A DNA stretch of 34,133 nucleotides from contig RYFE02000053.1 of assembly GCA_004138175.2 (NCBI GenBank), forward strand, positions 1 to 34,133, written 5' to 3'. Position numbers and translations under genes: made by a program. Below, piece by piece: positions 33,801 to 34,133 of the stretch. Under the pieces are notes generated by a model that worked only from the letters and a program-made list of their open reading frames with translations, ran no database searches and was not told the origin of the DNA. Positions within the stretch are counted from its first letter, which is position 1. Each line of letters begins with the position of its first letter. The stretch is from Chloroflexales bacterium ZM16-3 (GTDB lineage: Bacteria > Chloroflexota > Chloroflexia > Chloroflexales > Chloroflexaceae).

Positions 33801-33892
33801 CGCACTTCCTTGAGAACGATGCGCCGCCTCGCTATGTCGAGCGGCTCACGAATGAGATGCGCGCATTTGCGAAGGGCAATCGGCGCAACTAG
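30860..33892 (+). CDS. Large unknown coiled-coil protein
   Basis: I do not recognise this 1010-aa protein. Residues 1-200 are strongly helical and Leu/Ala/Gln-rich (LTELLDKLNSHLTRLADSLEEA), likely coiled coil. About 215-375 is acidic, low in order and rich in Asp/Glu/Ser/Thr. From about 380 onward the chain is helical again, with segments such as RERRIEQ-like charged heptads near 700-760 and 830-920. No nucleotide-binding loop, nuclease motif, zinc site or signal peptide is visible. AGGA about 6 bases before ATG 30860 supports the start. Its DNA is less GC-rich than the block to the left, and its codon style differs from the core, so it was probably acquired separately. It ends 158 bp before the transposase start. 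Confidence 0.8.
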   Translation: MSRHQHLTELLDKLNSHLTRLADSLEEAALALRIDTTLPDHQLAQQIDAARTDLAELAGQANAQAAHYGLAIDAQSLTSLPAVIALITQITAASLVLEEEQAQARQWLAQVQNLRYNGGSDFEPLAKVQAEAQRLTTALDAGDMTDLPLIIAGTHPLVSLVRLVTEREQLTFEEMDLLDARVRQDLNRMLAVAATSGRLTLVVPIVLMETPQAESHPPIDDTDGNLPRDEVALFNQGNESPNQSEITPDLRGLADTAIANDPDSGITRETTSITTDDQELQELMVVAEDVTEASDGEIPLGEEGCEVADLADLLDALQPLAMVTSEMSGRSWRATPTVISPNETTTESLLNDQSDHEVMEITNETGTAVSKRPILRGIEAPPEGIAERIAYELVMDNTQDRSAAMEQIVWQLLSDNRGGLAYHLVRHLHAQGEALIATPEVVRAVLLGATVCYDIGDTASLLRNDFSLFSPLNNEQDDEMLTTAVILRAASAIRPALLAPNTGAHTILQSLPSCPGLARFSDYCAVIASYGANLKPLNTTNLLLAHDKASWQTELDALQREVRVWSSQANFRTIKFERASRVWKFWQQPNGLIARLMKIVQENDSTQLDLVRHEINRLSDLEEIRHEVHTTERRAIGQTQRGIDPITGAALTQIRQYAGQALDFARRWVVLHSSRPDSKRDYLQQQAEQLRAQVVELQSAVLAELDHYATHQSPLKPPLAAAIACCRRTITHISTLFEEMSELQTEEVLPRYTLHFDLLRSTSITTNDDWEPTLPSDQFELALLDAIIRLCLPWGTVLEEWSVLRDHEMTGRIITGLTALSYPQEEIAQLEQRRSRHLEECRDALHSDIEVTRREIESAVAYGILRETERLNLIADIQAIENELPNTRLFIASHTKLVDIRQDIADERQRRLESTRQRLTSSKIGPDHPAYTRINALLADGDDLTANEYIDMASDGRPLPDPQPERDLFDAFFPDVVMKLSHFLENDAPPRYVERLTNEMRAFAKGNRRN

Positions 33893-33910
33893 GGCCTATA
33901 CAAACGTTAC

Positions 33911-33945
33911 TGTCACCAGCCGCCACGTACGTGGGCGGTGTGACA
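33911..33945. terminator. Near-perfect palindrome after the coiled-coil gene
   Basis: TGTCACC...ACGTACGT...GGTGTGACA pairs over about 15 bp with small mismatches. It lies about 20 bp behind the stop at 33892 and before the transposase gene. It lacks a T-run, so it could equally be a regulator or resolvase-type site for the element at the right. Confidence 0.4.
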
Positions 33946-34050
33946 GGCAGGTCGTTCGCACCTCGTATCAGGTATAGGTGCGCCATGGTGCGGTCGTGCT
34001 ACCTTGGATTGCGTGGCGATACCCGCGCCACGTGTATCTGAGGAGACTCG

Positions 34051-34133
34051 ATGAAACGCACCTGGACTCCTGACGAGTTGATCGACCAGTGGACGCTCCT
34101 GCCGCATGACCTTGCGCTCGTGGATACGGCCAC
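34051..34133 (+). CDS. Tn3-family transposase, N-terminal fragment at the window edge
   Basis: The first 27 residues (MKRTWTPDELIDQWTLLPHD) match the opening of the DUF4158 N-terminal domain of Tn3-type transposases, which usually run near 1000 aa. AGGAG lies about 7 bases before ATG 34051. The frame is open to the window edge, so only the start is present here. It marks a transposon next to the island; the terminal repeat was not identified. Confidence 0.7.
   Translation, partial: MKRTWTPDELIDQWTLLPHDLALVDTA

Overview
The window is a high-GC bacterial accessory region, mostly one long co-directional block of defence-type genes between a site-specific recombinase on the left (39-1073, minus strand) and the first codons of a Tn3-type transposase on the right (34051 to the edge). 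No rRNA, tRNA, CRISPR array or housekeeping gene was seen. A member of the Chloroflexota (Chloroflexales/Roseiflexus-like) is suggested by the high GC, the TolB-like propeller proteins, the lipoprotein with PEPTAV repeats, and interspersed hairpin repeats that read HRDTEAQ inside proteins. This is inference from style, not a taxonomic marker.

Layout. (1) 1-2028: tyrosine recombinase, a cluster of ATATGCGAAGTT boxes, a hairpin terminator and a Phd/YefM-type antitoxin, all leftward, then a divergent promoter region. (2) 2029-15148: a DISARM-like core made of a giant DEAD/DEAH helicase ending in a DUF1998-type domain (looking like DrmA and DrmB in one chain), a SNF2 helicase (DrmD-like), a GxxExxY nuclease-fold gene inside an inverted-repeat element, and a large N6-adenine methyltransferase (DrmMI/PglX-like). 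(3) 15163-24009: five tightly spaced genes with slightly different base composition: a protein with Schlafen AlbA_2 domain(s), a two-TM protein, a CHAT-family cysteine peptidase with intact His and Cys, and two membrane-anchored TolB-type beta-propellers, one also carrying a peptidoglycan-binding domain. (4) 24058-29164: an McrB-like AAA+ GTPase/ATPase and an McrC-like PD-(D/E)XK nuclease whose C-terminus carries a HEPN-like RNEAAH motif. (5) 29165-34133: small ORFs, an SH3-type lipoprotein, a large unknown coiled-coil protein, and the transposase start.

The genes from 2029 to 29164 point the same way with gaps of at most about 50 bp, apart from those filled by repeats, so they may be one transcription unit or stacked modules. 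The core would discriminate self from non-self by methylation and process foreign DNA with helicases. The CHAT/AlbA/propeller cassette looks like a membrane-linked sensor and protease module. The McrBC-like pair would add nuclease activity. Whether these act as one system or as three neighbours cannot be decided from sequence alone.

The most striking structural feature is that three unrelated repeat families are inserted in frame in the core genes, five times in the methyltransferase alone. One family encloses the GxxExxY gene between perfect 14-bp inverted ends. The heptameric repeat family could make the methyltransferase and SNF2 genes phase variable. No copies of these repeats were seen in modules 3 and 4.
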